From a virus: a DNA stretch of 64,000 nucleotides. Below, in pieces: positions 46,415-54,647 of this stretch (positions are counted from its first letter, which is position 1; every line of letters starts with the position of its first letter). Location: positions 62,001-126,000 of the IMG/VR virus record IMGVR_UViG_3300050821_002963. The stretch is one strand, 5' to 3'. The notes below the pieces were generated by a model. That model did not search any database, was not told the origin of the DNA, and saw only the letters and a list, made by a program, of their open reading frames with translations. A program made the translations under genes and the position numbers.

Positions 46415-46608
46415 TGCTTTGGTGCGAAAAGTGTGACGAAGAAATTATCTCGGATGAGTTCCTTCCAGAAGAAGTAACTTGTCAGAGTTGCAAGACGGTC
46501 TACGTAACGGATTGGGATTGCGACTGGGATAATTACTACGTTTGGATAACGGGGGAAAAGCGAGATGGGCAAGTACAGTGCGAAAGCGAACAAGGGAAAG
46601 AGGTATAG
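46414..46608 (+). CDS. Small acidic zinc-ribbon-like protein
   Basis: 64 residues. CEKCDEEIISDEFLPEEVTC then QSCKTVYVTDWDCDWDN: two C-x-x-C knuckles about 16 residues apart. Trp- and Asp-rich. Its 3' end overlaps the next gene by 44 bases. Confidence 0.5.
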   Translation: MLWCEKCDEEIISDEFLPEEVTCQSCKTVYVTDWDCDWDNYYVWITGEKRDGQVQCESEQGKEV

Positions 46609-46786
46609 TGTCTGGCGGTCTAGTGCTGTAGCGGTATCGAAGATGACAAGACAAAGGAAAAGGAAGTTGGTACGGGATGCGACTTGGGAGAAGATGAGTG
46701 GACCAAACGCTTTGAGAAATGACAATGGAATAATCCCTCGTAGAGTTCGTAGAGATATGGCTAGGATGAAAGCAAAGCGAGGATAG
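46565..46786 (+). CDS. Small basic protein
   Basis: 73 residues, about one third Lys and Arg (KANKGKRYSVWRSSAVAVSK, then KMTRQRKRKLVRDATWEK). Probably nucleic-acid binding. Overlap with the previous gene is longer than usual here. Confidence 0.45.
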   Translation: MGKYSAKANKGKRYSVWRSSAVAVSKMTRQRKRKLVRDATWEKMSGPNALRNDNGIIPRRVRRDMARMKAKRG

Positions 46787-46787
46787 C

Positions 46788-47288
46788 ATGGAGCTAAGGA
46801 AGACGTTTCGGTTTGAGGCTTCTCACATTCTCCCAAAGCATAAAGGGAAGTGTTCGCGGTTGCATGGGCACTCTTGGGTGTTGCATGTGTTTGTAAAAGG
46901 TCAGGTCAGTAGAGAGACGGGCTTCGTTATGGATTATGCAGACATCTCTGGGGTAGTCAAGCCGTTGGTAGATAGCTTGGACCATCGGCACTTGGGGGCT
47001 TGGACGGATTTGTTTTATAGGCCAATGTCGGATTGGCACAGAAACAACATGGTTGAGAACATGCCTGAGGACTTTTATCCCAGCTCAGAGAATCTATTGG
47101 TTTGGATTGCTGGTCAGCTGTCAGGAAGAGACTATCCGTTGCTATGGAGTAAGTTATCTTTGGAAGAGACTTGTACAAGTTACGCCGAGATTACCTACAG
47201 CGAGTGGCTCAGTCTTCGTGGGGCGTCGAAAGCAACAGGAGCGATGGATGGGTGTAAATTCCATGCGGCATTAGGAGAAACATTATGA
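46788..47288 (+). CDS. queD: QueD, 6-carboxy-5,6,7,8-tetrahydropterin synthase
   Basis: 166 residues. LRKTFRFEASHILPKHKGKC, then SRLHGHSWVLHVFVKGQV (zinc His residues), GFVMDYADISGVVKPLVDSL with DHRHLG, and SSENLLVWIAGQL plus SLEETCTSYAEITYS are the full QueD/PTPS signature. This copy is the more canonical of the two in the window. Confidence 0.88.
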   Translation: MELRKTFRFEASHILPKHKGKCSRLHGHSWVLHVFVKGQVSRETGFVMDYADISGVVKPLVDSLDHRHLGAWTDLFYRPMSDWHRNNMVENMPEDFYPSSENLLVWIAGQLSGRDYPLLWSKLSLEETCTSYAEITYSEWLSLRGASKATGAMDGCKFHAALGETL

Positions 47289-47602
47289 AAACGGCGAGAT
47301 GGTTGGCGGCAAAGGTCGGCAATGGAATTGATCCAAAGTTCTTTAATCAGGTAGCACAGTTTGCCCACTTCGGAATGATGTTTACGGTTACAACTGTTGT
47401 GGCCAACGTATTGACAAGATTAGGCCATGATAGGATTGGGCTGGTGGTAGGATTTGTGATGTGCTTGGTCTATGCTTCGTGGCACGAATTCCTTTGGGAC
47501 CCAACGCATGAGAATGCGGCTACCAGAGGTTCTGATTTGGAAGACTTTGTATTTCTGGTAGCTGGTTCATTTAGTGGGTTGTTGGCCTTCTGGATTAGAT
47601 AA
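47285..47602 (+). CDS. Membrane protein with two to three spans
   Basis: 105 residues, ATGA overlap with queD. Hydrophobic segments FAHFGMMFTVTTVVANVL, IGLVVGFVMCLVYASWHEFL and FVFLVAGSFSGLLAFWI. Function unknown; a holin-like role is possible but not supported by neighbours. Confidence 0.55.
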   Translation: MKTARWLAAKVGNGIDPKFFNQVAQFAHFGMMFTVTTVVANVLTRLGHDRIGLVVGFVMCLVYASWHEFLWDPTHENAATRGSDLEDFVFLVAGSFSGLLAFWIR

Positions 47603-48144
47603 TGAGAAAAGGTGGCGGCCATTCGAAAGGTTCAGAATTCGAGAGGAAGATTGCGAAAGACATTGTAAAGGCTTTTAAGTCTTTCGGAGTGAAGCAAAGG
47701 GAGTGTTGGCGGTCGGTGCTCTCTGGTGGTCATGCAATAGCGTGTGGGGACTTGGAGATGTCGGAGCGGTTACTCCAATTGTTCCCATACGCTATTGAGT
47801 GCAAGTTCTATAAGAAGATTCGGTGGGAGAATTTTCTGTTGAACAACTGGACTTCTAAAGAAATGAAGTGGCTGTTGCAGGCTAAGGCTGGCGCAGACAA
47901 GGCATCTAAAGAAGGGTACTCGTTACAGGCGCTACTGGTCATGAAAGCAAACCATACACCCATCTATGTGATGAATCCTTCGAGTAGAAATATTTTGGTT
48001 CCGTGGACGAAGTTTTTGAAGAATGCCGTAGAGGATGCTAATTCAATGAACGGCAAACCACGTGAATCCAAAAGTCGCGTTTCTTCCAGCAGGTTTGGAC
48101 GCCTGCGCCCTATTCCGCATGTTCCTGACCCATCTACACTATGA
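47602..48144 (+). CDS. PD-(D/E)xK-type nuclease, Holliday-resolvase-like
   Basis: 180 residues. GSEFERKIAKDIVKAFKSFG, then WRSVLSGGHAIACGDLEMSE (acidic D in G-D-L) and FPYAIECKFYKKIRWENFL (E-x-K) give the active-site order of small phage-type nucleases and resolvases. The C-terminal end is basic and overlaps the next gene by 83 bases. Role in recombination or DNA processing near the terminase is plausible. Confidence 0.65.
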   Translation: MRKGGGHSKGSEFERKIAKDIVKAFKSFGVKQRECWRSVLSGGHAIACGDLEMSERLLQLFPYAIECKFYKKIRWENFLLNNWTSKEMKWLLQAKAGADKASKEGYSLQALLVMKANHTPIYVMNPSSRNILVPWTKFLKNAVEDANSMNGKPRESKSRVSSSRFGRLRPIPHVPDPSTL

Positions 48145-49084
48145 GGAGTCTGTGTTTATTTTCAATCCGAACGGGTTGCCAGCAGAGCTTTTCAAGGATT
48201 GCCATGTGGCGATGGTGCAGAGACTGTCCTCGCAAGAGAACTACAAAGCCATCCAGCTGTTCAAGCAGCTGAAAATGAAAATCATTTATGACCTGGATGA
48301 CGATTTGTGGTCGGTGCCAATCTACAATCCAGCGTACAAGCTGATGAAGACCTGGCTTCCAGGTTTCGAGATTTGTGCGAATCTCTCAGATGCGATTACG
48401 GTTTCGACTGCCCACCTGAAAGTAATGGTCGCTAGAACTCTTGGTAAGAAGGCTCCGCCTATCTACGTGGTTGAGAATGCGATAGACACAAGGCTGTATA
48501 GACCACTGGCACAATCCCTACGGAAGAATAAAAAAGGGAAAGTAATTGTCGGATGGGCCGGGACGAACACCCATTCCGGTGATGTGAAGAAAGTGTTCGC
48601 TATCATTCCGCAGTTGCTGGATGAGTTGCCAGAAATGGAATTCGAGCTGGTTGGGGAAAAGATGCCGGAGGACTGGCAAAGATTTGGGAACCGGGTCAGG
48701 CAGCGGGACTTTGTGCCGGTGTCGGAGTTCCCGGTTAGCTGGGCATCTTGGCAGTGGGATTTGTCTTTGGCCCCTTTGGAATCCAATGCTTTCAATCTAT
48801 CCAAGTCCAATCTAAAAGCTCTGGAGGCTGCGGCGGTAAAGATTCCCTGTGTCATGTCAGACATAGGCGAGTACGGGAAGTTCTGTTCAGAATCTCCATT
48901 GCTAAGAAAGAATGTGCTGGCTGATAAGCCAAACAGTTGGAAGCAGAAGATAACTAGCTTGGTAAAGGATGCGGAATTGAGGAGGCAAGTTGGGGAAGAG
49001 ATGTATAGAGTGGCCGTAGAGAAGTATGAAATTAAGGGCAGGATGAAACAATGGACTGAGATTTTTCGAGAGGTGGCGGCATGA
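48062..49084 (+). CDS. Glycosyltransferase family 4-like
   Basis: 340 residues from GTG 48062. MKIIYDLDDDLWSVPIYNPA and IYVVENAIDTRLYRPL are typical of a GT4 subfamily; VIVGWAGTNTHSGDVKKVFA is the donor-domain first strand; LSKSNLKALEAAAVKIPCVM is the donor-binding helix. A phage-encoded GT4 in a queuosine/terminase region, away from the glycan island. Confidence 0.8.
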   Translation: MNPKVAFLPAGLDACALFRMFLTHLHYEESVFIFNPNGLPAELFKDCHVAMVQRLSSQENYKAIQLFKQLKMKIIYDLDDDLWSVPIYNPAYKLMKTWLPGFEICANLSDAITVSTAHLKVMVARTLGKKAPPIYVVENAIDTRLYRPLAQSLRKNKKGKVIVGWAGTNTHSGDVKKVFAIIPQLLDELPEMEFELVGEKMPEDWQRFGNRVRQRDFVPVSEFPVSWASWQWDLSLAPLESNAFNLSKSNLKALEAAAVKIPCVMSDIGEYGKFCSESPLLRKNVLADKPNSWKQKITSLVKDAELRRQVGEEMYRVAVEKYEIKGRMKQWTEIFREVAA

Positions 49085-49335
49085 GTCCGGCAGAGATTTC
49101 GAATGTAGTTAGGTGGGCAGCGGGTGGGTTGCTCGTATCTGCTATCGGGTACGGAGTGGCGATTACGTTTAAGGCGTGGGCGGAAGTGAAGTCGGCACCT
49201 AGAGAGCCTATGCTCTTTTGTGCAAAGCATGGGCCTATTAGGGAACAGTATACGATAGACTTTATGGGGACAAAGAATTGCTCTATCTGTTTCCATGAGA
49301 GGATGAAATCGGCGGAGGCTGGTAAACTTGTCTGA
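49081..49335 (+). CDS. Small membrane protein with Cys/His motif
   Basis: 84 residues. One span (WAAGGLLVSAIGYGVAITF) then CAKHGPIREQYT and NCSICFHERM, a C-x-x-H ... C-x-x-C pattern that may bind zinc. ATGA overlap upstream. Confidence 0.5.
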   Translation: MSPAEISNVVRWAAGGLLVSAIGYGVAITFKAWAEVKSAPREPMLFCAKHGPIREQYTIDFMGTKNCSICFHERMKSAEAGKLV

Positions 49336-50107
49336 GAAACTTCTTTTCGTTCTGCCAGAATACTGGGAAGAAACATTGCACGCTATCTCCGTGATAATGC
49401 AATATTTGGAGACGAGGGTAGTCGTCGGTCGTACGATGGAGAAGGTAACGATTAAGTGCCCAGACCAGTTGCAGAGTTTCGTAAAAGCCTGCTGGTGGCC
49501 AGCAGAAGTGGTAACGGAGCTGACGGAAGAACATAAGGATGCGGACTTGGTGGTGGACTTCGATACGGATGTGGCCTACGAACTGGCAGTAGCTCAAAAG
49601 AAATATTTGTCGGATGTGTATGCTATCCAGCTGGGTGTGGGATTGCTGAGGATACTGCCACCAATTGCAGTTGAGAACTATAAAGAGGAATCTGGCTACG
49701 TATTAGTGGTGGAGCGAAACAAACACGATAGGCCTTTAATCGGGGCTGAGTGGATGGCACAAAGAGAAAAGTTCATAGAGATTGGCCAAGAGAATGATAT
49801 TCAGATGGGCTATCTGGATGGCGGAGCTTACTGGAAAGAAACCCTATCAGCGGTTGGACGGGCTTCGGTTGTGGTGGGGATTCGTGGAACGGCTACGATG
49901 GTAGCAGCATCGGCAGGGAAGATTGTATTGGAGCTTGCTTCATCAAGTTGGGAACATCAGAATTGGATGGGGAAGTGGCACAACAGAAACTTTAGCATGG
50001 CGTACGGTAAGATAGAAGACATGTCGCCAGAGATGCTTTGGGAAAAACTTAGAACGATGGTAGAGAAGGGAACAAGGTTCAATCGTCCTGAGGTGGTAAA
50101 TGTATGA
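49328..50107 (+). CDS. GT-B-like protein, distant GT9 relative
   Basis: 259 residues from TTG 49328. LLFVLPEYWEETLHAISVIM at the start and VGRASVVVGIRGTATMVAAS near residue 185-205 follow the two-Rossmann layout of heptosyltransferase-like enzymes. The middle is shorter than usual. Assigned by general pattern only. Confidence 0.5.
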   Translation: MSEKLLFVLPEYWEETLHAISVIMQYLETRVVVGRTMEKVTIKCPDQLQSFVKACWWPAEVVTELTEEHKDADLVVDFDTDVAYELAVAQKKYLSDVYAIQLGVGLLRILPPIAVENYKEESGYVLVVERNKHDRPLIGAEWMAQREKFIEIGQENDIQMGYLDGGAYWKETLSAVGRASVVVGIRGTATMVAASAGKIVLELASSSWEHQNWMGKWHNRNFSMAYGKIEDMSPEMLWEKLRTMVEKGTRFNRPEVVNV

Positions 50108-50516
50108 TCCGCGGCTTGGCTATGACCCTGTAACATTTGGATATGGAACAAGCAGAAGGGTTAGATCAGACGGCACGGTGCAGATCACCTGTAGCGTATG
50201 CACGAAGCCTATCATTTCTCAGCAGTACAGGGGATTCTCTACTGCTATCTGTGCTGTGTGTCAGGGAGAGATTGAGGCTGGCAGAAGACCAGAGGACTTA
50301 ATCGGGCAACAGCTAAAAGTTGAGAATGAACAGAAGATAGACTTGTATAATGATTTGAAACACGGTTTCAAGGTCAGTGGAATCGTGAAGAGGGCCAAAG
50401 AAGTTGTGGAGGAGGTTAGAAAAGCAGCGAGCAAGAGAAGACGGGCACCATTGTTTGCGCGTAAGGACGAGGAAGCGGTTAAGACGGTGAAGGAGAAAAA
50501 ACAGGATGACGACTAA
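50100..50516 (+). CDS. Protein with zinc-ribbon and charged helical tail
   Basis: 138 residues. CSVCTKPIISQQYRGFSTAI then CAVCQGEIEAGR: two C-x-x-C knuckles. The C-terminal half is a charged helix with a Lys/Arg-rich end. Overlaps both neighbours slightly. Function unknown. Confidence 0.5.
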   Translation: MYDPRLGYDPVTFGYGTSRRVRSDGTVQITCSVCTKPIISQQYRGFSTAICAVCQGEIEAGRRPEDLIGQQLKVENEQKIDLYNDLKHGFKVSGIVKRAKEVVEEVRKAASKRRRAPLFARKDEEAVKTVKEKKQDDD

Positions 50517-51228
50517 GAAATTTCCCATCGCAGAAATGTTTGACTCGGTACAAGGAGAAGGGTTGTATCAGGGAACGCGGATGTTCTTTGTTCGGTTCGC
50601 TGGGTGCTCGGTCGGGAAAAGAATGACGGCAGAAGAGAGGGAAAAGTTCGGTGGTTCGGATTTTCCGGTTTACAGGGAGACGTGTACTCTATACTCCGGG
50701 AAAAAGTTCGCCTGCGATACGAACTTCCAGACAGCACAGGCTCTAACGATGGAAGAGATTATGGAACAGGTGCCGAAGGGAGTCGAAAGGATTTGTTTCA
50801 CTGGTGGGGAGCCATTGAATCAGCCTCTGGATGCTTTCATAAGCTACATCGGCGGCACGAACTACAAGTTGCATTTAGAAACATCGGGAACAATTAACTT
50901 CGACGATGTGTACACGGATTATAATTGGCAGGATAATTCGGGTGAAGAAGAGAATGGCAGCTGGATCTGGATTTCGGTCAGCCCAAAGTGGGGAGCTTTG
51001 CCGGAGATGATGGGGATAGCAAACGAGATTAAGTTGTTGGTGGACGAGGAGTTCGATATCAAACGAGTTCCAGTAGACGTTATGGACCATCGCTTGGTAT
51101 GGCTGCAACCAGTTAACGATGAGTTTGCAATCAGGAAAGAGAACGTAGAACGTTGCTTAGCTTTGATGAAGGAGTACCCGAACTTTCGTTTGAGTACGCA
51201 GTTACATAAAATATGGGGAGTACGATAG
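50506..51228 (+). CDS. queE: QueE, 7-carboxy-7-deazaguanine synthase
   Basis: 240 residues; GGAGAAAAAACAGG upstream of ATG 50506. FDSVQGEGLYQGTRMFFVRF with AGCSVGKRM, a cluster motif with an inserted loop (C...YRETC...FACDT), ICFTGGEPLNQPLDAFI (GGE motif) and LHLETSGTINFDD are diagnostic. The long Cys insertion resembles the C-x14-C type of some bacteria. Provides the third step of preQ0 synthesis. Confidence 0.88.
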   Translation: MTTKKFPIAEMFDSVQGEGLYQGTRMFFVRFAGCSVGKRMTAEEREKFGGSDFPVYRETCTLYSGKKFACDTNFQTAQALTMEEIMEQVPKGVERICFTGGEPLNQPLDAFISYIGGTNYKLHLETSGTINFDDVYTDYNWQDNSGEEENGSWIWISVSPKWGALPEMMGIANEIKLLVDEEFDIKRVPVDVMDHRLVWLQPVNDEFAIRKENVERCLALMKEYPNFRLSTQLHKIWGVR

Positions 51229-51831
51229 ATGGACACAAAAGAACAGTTGAAAGATTTAATTCTGAAGTTGCATAACGAACTGGGAGTGGTGGTGGAGCCA
51301 ACGTACCCGAGAATTCTGGTACGAGAACTTCCGAAAGAGCAGATAGTCGGCGGTATCTACTTACCAGATTGGCAGAAGCACCAGCAGAACAAGCCGGCAT
51401 CGGAAGGCGTGGTCATAAAAACCTACAAGCCTCTATTCGTTCCTGTTTCCAAAGTCGGTCGGATGGAAATAGATGAGATGGGAAATATGGCTGCGGTCAA
51501 GAGACAGTTTATTGACGATGACGGGAAAACTCTTGGCTATTGGTTGGAGTCCAAGTTGCAGGCGGGAGACCACATCTTGTACCCGCATATGGAATTTGGC
51601 ATAGTTCCGGTGGAGCCTTTGGACGAAGGCAAGGGAGATTACAAGATGGTGCCAGAGGGAATCATCGTTAGCAGGTTGCATTACGAACAAGAGAAGACCA
51701 AGGATTGGTTGGAGCAATGGTTTAGAAAAAATACTTATGAAGATTGGCCACAAGAAGTGGCAGATGATTTATTGCAGAACGCGGACGTGATTCGGAAGGA
51801 TGTTGTAGCAAAGACACTTTCGGGAAGGTAA
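51229..51831 (+). CDS. GroES-like co-chaperonin domain protein
   Basis: 200 residues. YPRILVRELPKEQIVGGIYL then EGVVIKTYK, LQAGDHILYPHMEFGIVPVE and VPEGIIVSRL reproduce the Cpn10 order: mobile loop region (KEQIVGGIYLP) included. The extra C-terminal 45 residues are helical. As with T4 gp31, it may tune the host GroEL for capsid folding. Located just before terL. Confidence 0.75.
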   Translation: MDTKEQLKDLILKLHNELGVVVEPTYPRILVRELPKEQIVGGIYLPDWQKHQQNKPASEGVVIKTYKPLFVPVSKVGRMEIDEMGNMAAVKRQFIDDDGKTLGYWLESKLQAGDHILYPHMEFGIVPVEPLDEGKGDYKMVPEGIIVSRLHYEQEKTKDWLEQWFRKNTYEDWPQEVADDLLQNADVIRKDVVAKTLSGR

Positions 51832-51834
51832 CAG

Positions 51835-53613
51835 TTGCCGGTAACAGCGTTCGCCCCAAAGAACAAGTTCATCTCCGCGTTCGACCCGGCAATCGCCAGA
51901 GCCCAGTTGCAAGCTTTACAAACTTTGGAGAAAGCATGGGGACGGTCAAAGATTTGTGAACAGTATATGATGATTCTCTCCAAAAAAGAGTATCGTCTGA
52001 AAACTGGTTCGACACGGCTGATACCTTTCCGGCTTTCCTCAATTCAAGAAGATTTACAGAACACAGCAGCGCCAAGAAATATCACGGTCAAGCCCAGACA
52101 GATTGGGTCCACGACTTGGCACATCATATGTCGGTTGTTCCTGGCTTCGATTCTGGAGCCGGGGACATCCGGCCTATTAATTTCCCAGACGAAAGGATAT
52201 GGCGCTCAGCACTTTAGAATTTTCCTTCGCGCACTAAAGAACTTCGGAAGAACTCCCGCCTTTATCGGGCAAGTTGGTTCTAAGCTGATGAATCAATTCG
52301 CAGACGACCTCCAGCATCATTTATTGCACACACAGTATTCGGCTCGGCATGAGATTCTGTTTGATTTCCTGGATTCAAAAGTTTTGGTGGACACGGCTGA
52401 GAATCCGGATGCGGGCACTGGTCTGACCATCAATCATCTTGTTGCGACGGAGGTTGCATATTGGAAACGAGATCCGGAAACTCTTTTAGCGCAGGCCAAG
52501 GAAGCCATCCCATCGACCGGAACCATGGATTTGGAATCAACACCGAACGGGATGGGCGGATACTTTTTTGAGGAATGGCAGAGGGCACAGGAACCATTGG
52601 CTGAGTTCAGGTCGCACTTCTATCCGTGGTGGCAGCAGAAGGAATATCAAGCGGAACATCTCAGGGAAGAAAAATATCAAGCCGGAAACATCGTTGTAGA
52701 TTTTGAGGACAAGCCGGTAACGGACGCAGAGCTAAAAATGGCGAAGGAATTTGCTTGGACCATGAAGCAGATTGCCTGGAAGCGCGGCAAGGTTATTTCC
52801 CTGAGAAAGCGGTTCGAGGAAAAGTATCCTGAAAATTCCAGCACTTGTTTCCTCACGACGGGCGACCTGTACTTCGATAAGGATACGCTCAGAGATATCA
52901 AGATGCGGATAATGAAAGAGAAGCCCATAGAAACTTTCCACGAAGGGACGCTGAAGATTTACAAGCGCAGAATTCCTGGTAGGAGATACATCATCGGCGC
53001 GGACTGTGCAGAGGGGAGACTTATTTCCACGGATAATCCGGACCGGAACGCGGCGGTGGTTTTGGAGATGGAAACGGGAGAGGAATGTGCTGCGTACAGC
53101 TCGGTGCTTCCGCCAGAAGATTTTGCTCAGGATTTGGTGGACCTTGCGGAAATGTACAATCGGGCCCAGATTGCTCCTGAGAGAAACGGCCCGGGGCAGA
53201 CTGTGATTCTGGCAATCACGCGCCAGCTTTTATATGGCAACATTTATATGCACAAGGAATGGCACAAGGAAAAGAAAACCGTTATTCCAATTGCCGGCTT
53301 TCCAACGACACCACGCACCAGGCCAATTGCCTGTAACAGGCTGGGGGCCATGCTGAGGGAAGCCCCTGAATTTTGGCACGATGAGGAAGCGATAAATGAG
53401 TGCCTAACTTTTGTGTGGATGGCCACAAATAAAACCCAATTCGGCGGCAAGAGAACTCCGCAGGGAGCTCAGGGTTGCAAAGACGACCGCGTGGCAGCGA
53501 GATGGGTTGCTGCATATTGTCGGCTCGTTGGGCTTGGGTATTTGGACCCCATCGAAGTCCCATCCGAGCGGTATGGGGATTACGAAGGCTGGGAAGAGGA
53601 AGATGCGGCATAG
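51835..53613 (+). CDS. terL: Terminase large subunit
   Basis: 592 residues from TTG 51835. ITVKPRQIGSTTWHIICRLF has a Walker A-like P-R-Q-x-G-S-T, followed by HLVATEVAYWKRDPETLLAQ (Walker B E) and LESTPNGMGGYFFEEW (coupling motif). The nuclease domain has RYIIGADCAEGRLISTDNPD, ERNGPGQTVILAITRQLL and GCKDDRVAARWVAAYCRL (last acidic pair). Packages DNA into proheads. No small subunit recognised nearby. Confidence 0.92.
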   Translation: MPVTAFAPKNKFISAFDPAIARAQLQALQTLEKAWGRSKICEQYMMILSKKEYRLKTGSTRLIPFRLSSIQEDLQNTAAPRNITVKPRQIGSTTWHIICRLFLASILEPGTSGLLISQTKGYGAQHFRIFLRALKNFGRTPAFIGQVGSKLMNQFADDLQHHLLHTQYSARHEILFDFLDSKVLVDTAENPDAGTGLTINHLVATEVAYWKRDPETLLAQAKEAIPSTGTMDLESTPNGMGGYFFEEWQRAQEPLAEFRSHFYPWWQQKEYQAEHLREEKYQAGNIVVDFEDKPVTDAELKMAKEFAWTMKQIAWKRGKVISLRKRFEEKYPENSSTCFLTTGDLYFDKDTLRDIKMRIMKEKPIETFHEGTLKIYKRRIPGRRYIIGADCAEGRLISTDNPDRNAAVVLEMETGEECAAYSSVLPPEDFAQDLVDLAEMYNRAQIAPERNGPGQTVILAITRQLLYGNIYMHKEWHKEKKTVIPIAGFPTTPRTRPIACNRLGAMLREAPEFWHDEEAINECLTFVWMATNKTQFGGKRTPQGAQGCKDDRVAARWVAAYCRLVGLGYLDPIEVPSERYGDYEGWEEEDAA

Positions 53614-53640
53614 TCCCTATAGTCGCTGCGTATATGGGTA

Positions 53641-53669
53641 TTGACATTAGATACGAAATAACCTATACT
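53641..53669 (+). promoter_or_regulatory. Sigma70-type promoter, copy 1 of 3
   Basis: TTGACA (53641-53646), 17 bases, TATACT (53664-53669). Shares the extended string GACATTAGATA and CTATACTTTT with copies at 57084 and 63893. Lies in the 150-base gap after terL. Hairpins TGTGGG/CCCACA (53675-53702) and GGCTCCC/GGGAGCC (53725-53743) follow in the leader. Confidence 0.85.
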
Positions 53670-53724
53670 TTTGTTGTGGGGGATCTCGGAAAATAGCCCA
53701 CACTTTACGGTACAAAGTTGAGAT

Positions 53725-53743
53725 GGCTCCCTCGTTGGGAGCC
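53725..53743 (+). other. Leader hairpin, possible attenuator
   Basis: GGCTCCC-TCGTT-GGGAGCC, then GTTTCC. Seven pairs, no proper T-run, so weak as a terminator. It sits between promoter 1 and the first gene, and a similar hairpin (63931-63955) follows promoter 3. Confidence 0.4.
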
Positions 53744-53765
53744 GTTTCCATTTCTGGAGGCGATT

Positions 53766-53924
53766 ATGGCAAAACTGGATTCACAGAGCATTGGCTACTA
53801 CGTTTACACCCTGAGCGCAGTGCGGGCTCGGCTACGTCGCGGGGCAAAAGCGGTTCAGCTTTTTGAACCGAACACGGGCAGACTTATTAATGTCACGAAA
53901 AAGAGTTCTCAGGAGGCGTTATGA
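53766..53924 (+). CDS. Small hypothetical protein
   Basis: 52 residues; TCTGGAGGCGATT before ATG. Helical, Ala/Arg-rich (LSAVRARLRRGAKAVQLF), with a hairpin NTGRLINVTKK. First gene behind promoter 1. Confidence 0.5.
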   Translation: MAKLDSQSIGYYVYTLSAVRARLRRGAKAVQLFEPNTGRLINVTKKSSQEAL

Positions 53925-54223
53925 AAATGGCAAAGCAACATCTTGTGAGGAAAACGAAGCGGGAAAAAGCACAGCTGCAAGAAGTGAAGCCAAAATTCAA
54001 GCCGGTAAAAGTTGTGCTGAAGCACGAAGGGGAAACGGTGAACGGCCCAATCGGCCCACTTTTCTTCGAGGGCCCTAAGGGCTTTCGCCAGACGTCACCT
54101 GTGTTCCTGGATTTGAGTCAGCCGTCCGAGATGCACAAGGCCGGATATTTCCCAGCTTGGTTTAATTACCGCCAAGCGACTCGTATAGCCAAGAAACTTC
54201 GTCTTCCGATTGAGATTTTTTGA
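53921..54223 (+). CDS. Basic hypothetical protein
   Basis: 100 residues, ATGA overlap. Lys-rich N-terminus (RKTKREKAQLQEVKPKFKPV), then GPIGPLFFEGPKGFRQ and an end with WFNYRQATRIAKKLRLPIE. No family recognised. Confidence 0.5.
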   Translation: MKMAKQHLVRKTKREKAQLQEVKPKFKPVKVVLKHEGETVNGPIGPLFFEGPKGFRQTSPVFLDLSQPSEMHKAGYFPAWFNYRQATRIAKKLRLPIEIF

Positions 54224-54235
54224 TTAGCAGTAAAA

Positions 54236-54260
54236 TTTGTCTCGCTTCGGCGGGGCCGGA
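54236..54260 (+). other. Y-RNA-core-like hairpin in swapped strand order
   Basis: TTTGTCT (54236-54242), CGC-TTCG-GCG, GGGCCGGA (54253-54260). The two conserved strands of the Ro-binding loop are present but in the opposite order, joined by a UUCG-capped stem. No clear second stem. It lies in the 50-base leader of the gene at 54274. Confidence 0.45.
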
Positions 54261-54273
54261 AAAGAGAAAAAGC

Positions 54274-54459
54274 ATGACGAACGTAACAGTGAACGGAAAG
54301 CCGGTGGAGCAGTATCTGAAAAAAGAACGCGACAATGAGGTTGAACAATTTGTACAATTTGAGTTTAGGGCTGCGTCTCGGTTCGGCCGTGGGCTCAATT
54401 CTCAGCCAGTGAATATCCTCAGCCGACCAAAAGCTGTTGGGCAGAAGGAGGTGAAGTGA
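54274..54459 (+). CDS. Small hypothetical protein
   Basis: 61 residues from ATG 54274 (AAGAGAAAAAGC upstream). MTNVTVNGKPVEQYLKKERD, then a short basic stretch. A TTG at 54220 would extend it upstream through the hairpin and is less likely. Confidence 0.5.
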   Translation: MTNVTVNGKPVEQYLKKERDNEVEQFVQFEFRAASRFGRGLNSQPVNILSRPKAVGQKEVK

Positions 54460-54647
54460 TGGAAACGTCTCTAAGGAAAGATGACCTGCTGGTCATCCGG
54501 GAACACGGTGGCCAGCAAACGATCGTATCTGTACATCCTTGGGATCATGGGAAGGGTACGATGCTGGCGGTAGAGGAAGCCGCGGAACTCTTTGCCCATT
54601 CCGGCATCAAGCACGTGGTGGCGGAAGTTAAATTGGTGTACCGATGA
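54459..54647 (+). CDS. Small hypothetical protein
   Basis: 62 residues; AAGGAGGTGAAGTG before ATG 54459. LLVIREHGGQQTIVSVHPWD and GTMLAVEEAAELFAHSGIKH suggest a small alpha/beta fold. No family recognised. Confidence 0.5.
   Translation: METSLRKDDLLVIREHGGQQTIVSVHPWDHGKGTMLAVEEAAELFAHSGIKHVVAEVKLVYR

Noticed and set aside
46403-46415. Third copy of the TGTATAAT promoter
   Set aside because: TATAAT here is formed by the stop/start junction of two coding regions, and the upstream bases do not match the pair at 37839 and 39851.
48463-49296. Minus-strand frame of 277 codons
   Set aside because: Antisense of the GT4 gene; no domain, no start signal, no neighbours on that strand.
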